Assembly: GCA_017857395.1 (NCBI GenBank)
Contig: JAFMDF010000036.1
Coordinates: 1-47,412, forward strand
From: Bacteroidota bacterium
Lineage (GTDB): Bacteria; Bacteroidota; Bacteroidia; Chitinophagales; Saprospiraceae
Length of the DNA stretch: 47,412 bases
Direction: 5' to 3'
Part shown: positions 45,738-47,412 of the stretch, piece by piece
Position numbering within the stretch: position 1 is the stretch's first letter
How the letters are laid out: each line of letters begins with the position of its first letter
The notes under the pieces: model-generated
The model's database searches: none
What the model was told of the DNA's origin: nothing
Seen by the model: the letters and a program-made list of their open reading frames with translations, nothing else
Program-made: the position numbers and the translations under genes

Positions 45738-46562
45738 ATGAAATTAAATCTCGACCGAGATTTGTGCTTTTTTGATTTGGAAGCTACTGGATTAAATGTA
45801 ATTCGAGACCGAATTGTACAAATTGCCATCATCAAATATTCTAAAAAAGACAAAGACCCTGAGCAATTAACCATGATGATTAATCCTGGTATTCCCATTT
45901 CTGAAGAAGCCATGGAAGTACACGGAATTACGCCAAAGATGTTATCGAATAAGCCGACTTTTCAACAAGTAGGACAAAAGATCTTTGATTTTATTGGAAA
46001 TTCAGATTTGGCAGGATATAATTCAAATCGTTTTGATATCCCGATGTTGATGGAAGAATTTGCGAGAGTAGGGATTGAATTTGATGTATCTAAACGGCGA
46101 TTAATTGATGTCCAACGACTTTTTTATAAAATGGAACCTCGGACATTGAAAGCAGCGCTTAAGTTTTATTGTGGTAAGGAAATGGTGAATGCTCACGATG
46201 CTTTGGCGGATGTAGAAGCAACGATAGATGTTTTTAAAGGACAATTGGAAAGATACGAAGGCGTAGATTTAGTAGATGCGGATGGAAATGTAATTGAAGC
46301 GCCGATTAAAAATGACATGCAAGTCATTCACGATTTTACAAGCGACTTAAAAACGATAGATGCGACCCAGCGTTTAAAATATGATCAAAATAAGGTGGTG
46401 GTTTTCAATTTTGGTAAATATCAAGGTAAACCAGTAGCAGAAACTTTATATAAAGATCGACAATATTATAATTGGATTTTGAATAAAGAATTTTCTTCGC
46501 AGGTCAAGCAAATTGTTAAACGATTGGTGAAAGAGTATGGTAAAGAACAACGGAATGGGTGA
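45738..46562 (+). CDS. DnaQ-like 3'-5' exonuclease
   Basis: A DEDDh exonuclease of about 274 residues. Start at 45738 (MKLNLDRDLCFFDLEATGLN); an upstream in-frame ATG at 45711 adds nine residues. Catalytic residues are in FFDLEATGLN (Asp, Glu), YNSNRFDIPMLMEEF (Asp) and NAHDALADVEATIDVF (His, Asp). After residue about 200 there is a C-terminal domain (VVVFNFGKYQGKPVAETL, YYNWILNKEFSSQVK) typical of long exonucleases in Bacteroidota. It may act in proofreading or repair. Its stop is TGA, and the next gene starts close behind or overlaps. Confidence 0.9.
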   Translation: MKLNLDRDLCFFDLEATGLNVIRDRIVQIAIIKYSKKDKDPEQLTMMINPGIPISEEAMEVHGITPKMLSNKPTFQQVGQKIFDFIGNSDLAGYNSNRFDIPMLMEEFARVGIEFDVSKRRLIDVQRLFYKMEPRTLKAALKFYCGKEMVNAHDALADVEATIDVFKGQLERYEGVDLVDADGNVIEAPIKNDMQVIHDFTSDLKTIDATQRLKYDQNKVVVFNFGKYQGKPVAETLYKDRQYYNWILNKEFSSQVKQIVKRLVKEYGKEQRNG

Positions 46563-46572
46563 AATAGTTAGC

Positions 46573-46599
46573 AGTTGCCAATTACTAGTTGCCAATTAC
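46573..46599. repeat. Tandem pair of a 13-base word
   Basis: AGTTGCCAATTAC is repeated at 46573-46585 and 46587-46599 with a 14-base period, followed by CAGTT. The period is not a multiple of three, which argues against this stretch being coding. Confidence 0.6.
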
Positions 46600-46608
46600 C
46601 AGTTCAAG

Positions 46609-47412
46609 TTGACTGGAAATGGGAAATTTGCTAAATCATTAGTGCTCAGCCAACAATTGGCAGCATTAATGGTCGTTTGTCTATTTTTTACTGCCTGTTT
46701 TCAACCTGAAAGTGGCTGTTTAGATGTAGAAGCTAAAAATTTTGAGTTAACCGCTGATGAACCTTGCGATAGCGATAATTCAGCGACTAGTTGTCCTTGT
46801 ACTTACCCTGTGTTATCTTTCGGTACCATGAATTATGTAGTGGAGAAGTTAGACTACCAGCCCGATGCTTTTTATCGAATAGACACCCAATACATTCGTA
46901 TTCAAAGCATTCAGTTTTACCTAAGTGGATTCCAATTTAGAAGAACTTCGGGCGAATGGATTGGTGTAGAAGATACGATTAGTTTGGTTGTGCTTAATGA
47001 GGAAAATCAACTAGAGACACAGTTACTAACAGATGATTTTTTATTAATCAATCAACAAAACAGCATTGATATAGGAGCGATTAAACAACATGGTACTTTT
47101 GATAGTTTGCGTTTTGTGTTAGGGATAGAAGCACCAGCCAATTCTACTGCCCCGGATTCTATTACTAATACGAGTCATCCTTTAGCTGAATCAGAGATGC
47201 ATACAGGGAATCAAGAAACTGGTTATATTTTTAATCGACTTATTTTCCATAGAGATACCTTCTCCGAAACAGCGTCAATAACGTTAAATATTACTGCCGC
47301 TGATTTTACCCAACAAACTAATTTAATGGAACTTAAAATGCCATTTTTTTACGAAACACCCATTGGAAAGGATTTTTCACTTGGAACTTTGCAAGTTGAT
47401 CAGGCAAAATGG
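46609..47412 (+). CDS. MbnP-like lipoprotein, cut by the window end
   Basis: An open frame of at least 268 codons that runs off the right edge. The N-terminal region contains a lipoprotein signal (LAALMVVCLFFTAC) with a Cys-rich start of the mature protein (SGC, PCDSD, TSCPCTYPVL). The body (YIRIQSIQFYLSGFQF, FDSLRFVLGIEAPAN, HPLAESEMHTGNQETGYIFN) resembles MbnP-like copper-related proteins of Bacteroidota. The start is uncertain: TTG at 46609 gives a basic n-region (GNGKFAKS); GTG 46642 and ATG 46669 are alternatives; ATG 46555 overlaps the exonuclease gene and would run through a short tandem repeat. Its 3' end is outside. Confidence 0.7.
   Translation, partial: MTGNGKFAKSLVLSQQLAALMVVCLFFTACFQPESGCLDVEAKNFELTADEPCDSDNSATSCPCTYPVLSFGTMNYVVEKLDYQPDAFYRIDTQYIRIQSIQFYLSGFQFRRTSGEWIGVEDTISLVVLNEENQLETQLLTDDFLLINQQNSIDIGAIKQHGTFDSLRFVLGIEAPANSTAPDSITNTSHPLAESEMHTGNQETGYIFNRLIFHRDTFSETASITLNITAADFTQQTNLMELKMPFFYETPIGKDFSLGTLQVDQAKW

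Overview
The window is AT-rich chromosomal DNA from a Bacteroidota bacterium, most likely near Saprospirales/Cytophagales. The evidence is a type IX secretion and gliding locus (porV, porU, a porP/sprF homologue, gldJ), surface proteins with both kinds of type IX C-terminal sorting domain, a long Bacteroidota-type SecA with a C-terminal zinc motif, and promoter elements of the form TAnnTTTG. There is no rRNA operon, IS element, CRISPR array or intact prophage.

Layout. 1-5.0 kb: tRNA-Gln, a LamG surface protein with a type B sorting tail, YbaB, an alkyltransferase-like DNA-binding protein and a secreted reprolysin-like metalloprotease with a type A tail. 5.0-8.3 kb: glutamyl-tRNA reductase converging on a 630-residue PurF-like protein. 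8.4-18.5 kb: the type IX/gliding block, with porV and porU on the minus strand and porP/sprF, gldJ and murF on the plus strand. 18.5-27.7 kb: envelope, stress and metabolic genes (an acidic Cys-rich protein, lpxD, a DUF6503-type protein, hsp20 with a possible sigma-54 promoter, a membrane fatty-acid hydroxylase, glgB, an MTH1187-like protein, rplY, a nitrilase-family amidase, a MobA-like nucleotidyltransferase). 27.7-29.4 kb: a non-coding region holding a dense array of ten tRNA or tRNA-like genes. 29.4-36.5 kb: S41 peptidase, TetR regulator, old-yellow-enzyme/FadH-type reductase, HupE-like protein, GH25 lysozyme lipoprotein, alpha/beta hydrolase. 36.8-47.4 kb: secA, a PagL-like lipid A deacylase, a PorE-like TPR/PD40/OmpA protein, yraN, an outer-membrane barrel, an ApbE lipoprotein, a DnaQ-like exonuclease and a lipoprotein that runs off the window.

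How the genes fit together. SecA exports proteins with signal peptides. PorU/PorV form part of the type IX attachment complex that cleaves and anchors cargo with C-terminal sorting domains, and GldJ and PorP/SprF serve gliding and type B cargo. The LamG protein and the metalloprotease are probable cargo. LpxD and the PagL-like enzyme make and trim the lipid A of the same outer membrane.

The most unusual part is the tRNA array (28253-29272). It is very tightly packed and no member encodes CCA. It contains one tRNA whose best fold has anticodon UUA, which would read the UAA stop codon; one 93-nt tRNA-like gene with an ambiguous UCA/CAC anticodon; a tRNA with a leucine anticodon but no long variable arm; and members with intact acceptor stems but decayed D or T stems. 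Other points of note are a set of 22-26-bp intergenic hairpins, three of which share an ATCCGTTG-like core, and an inverted pair of exact DnaA boxes.
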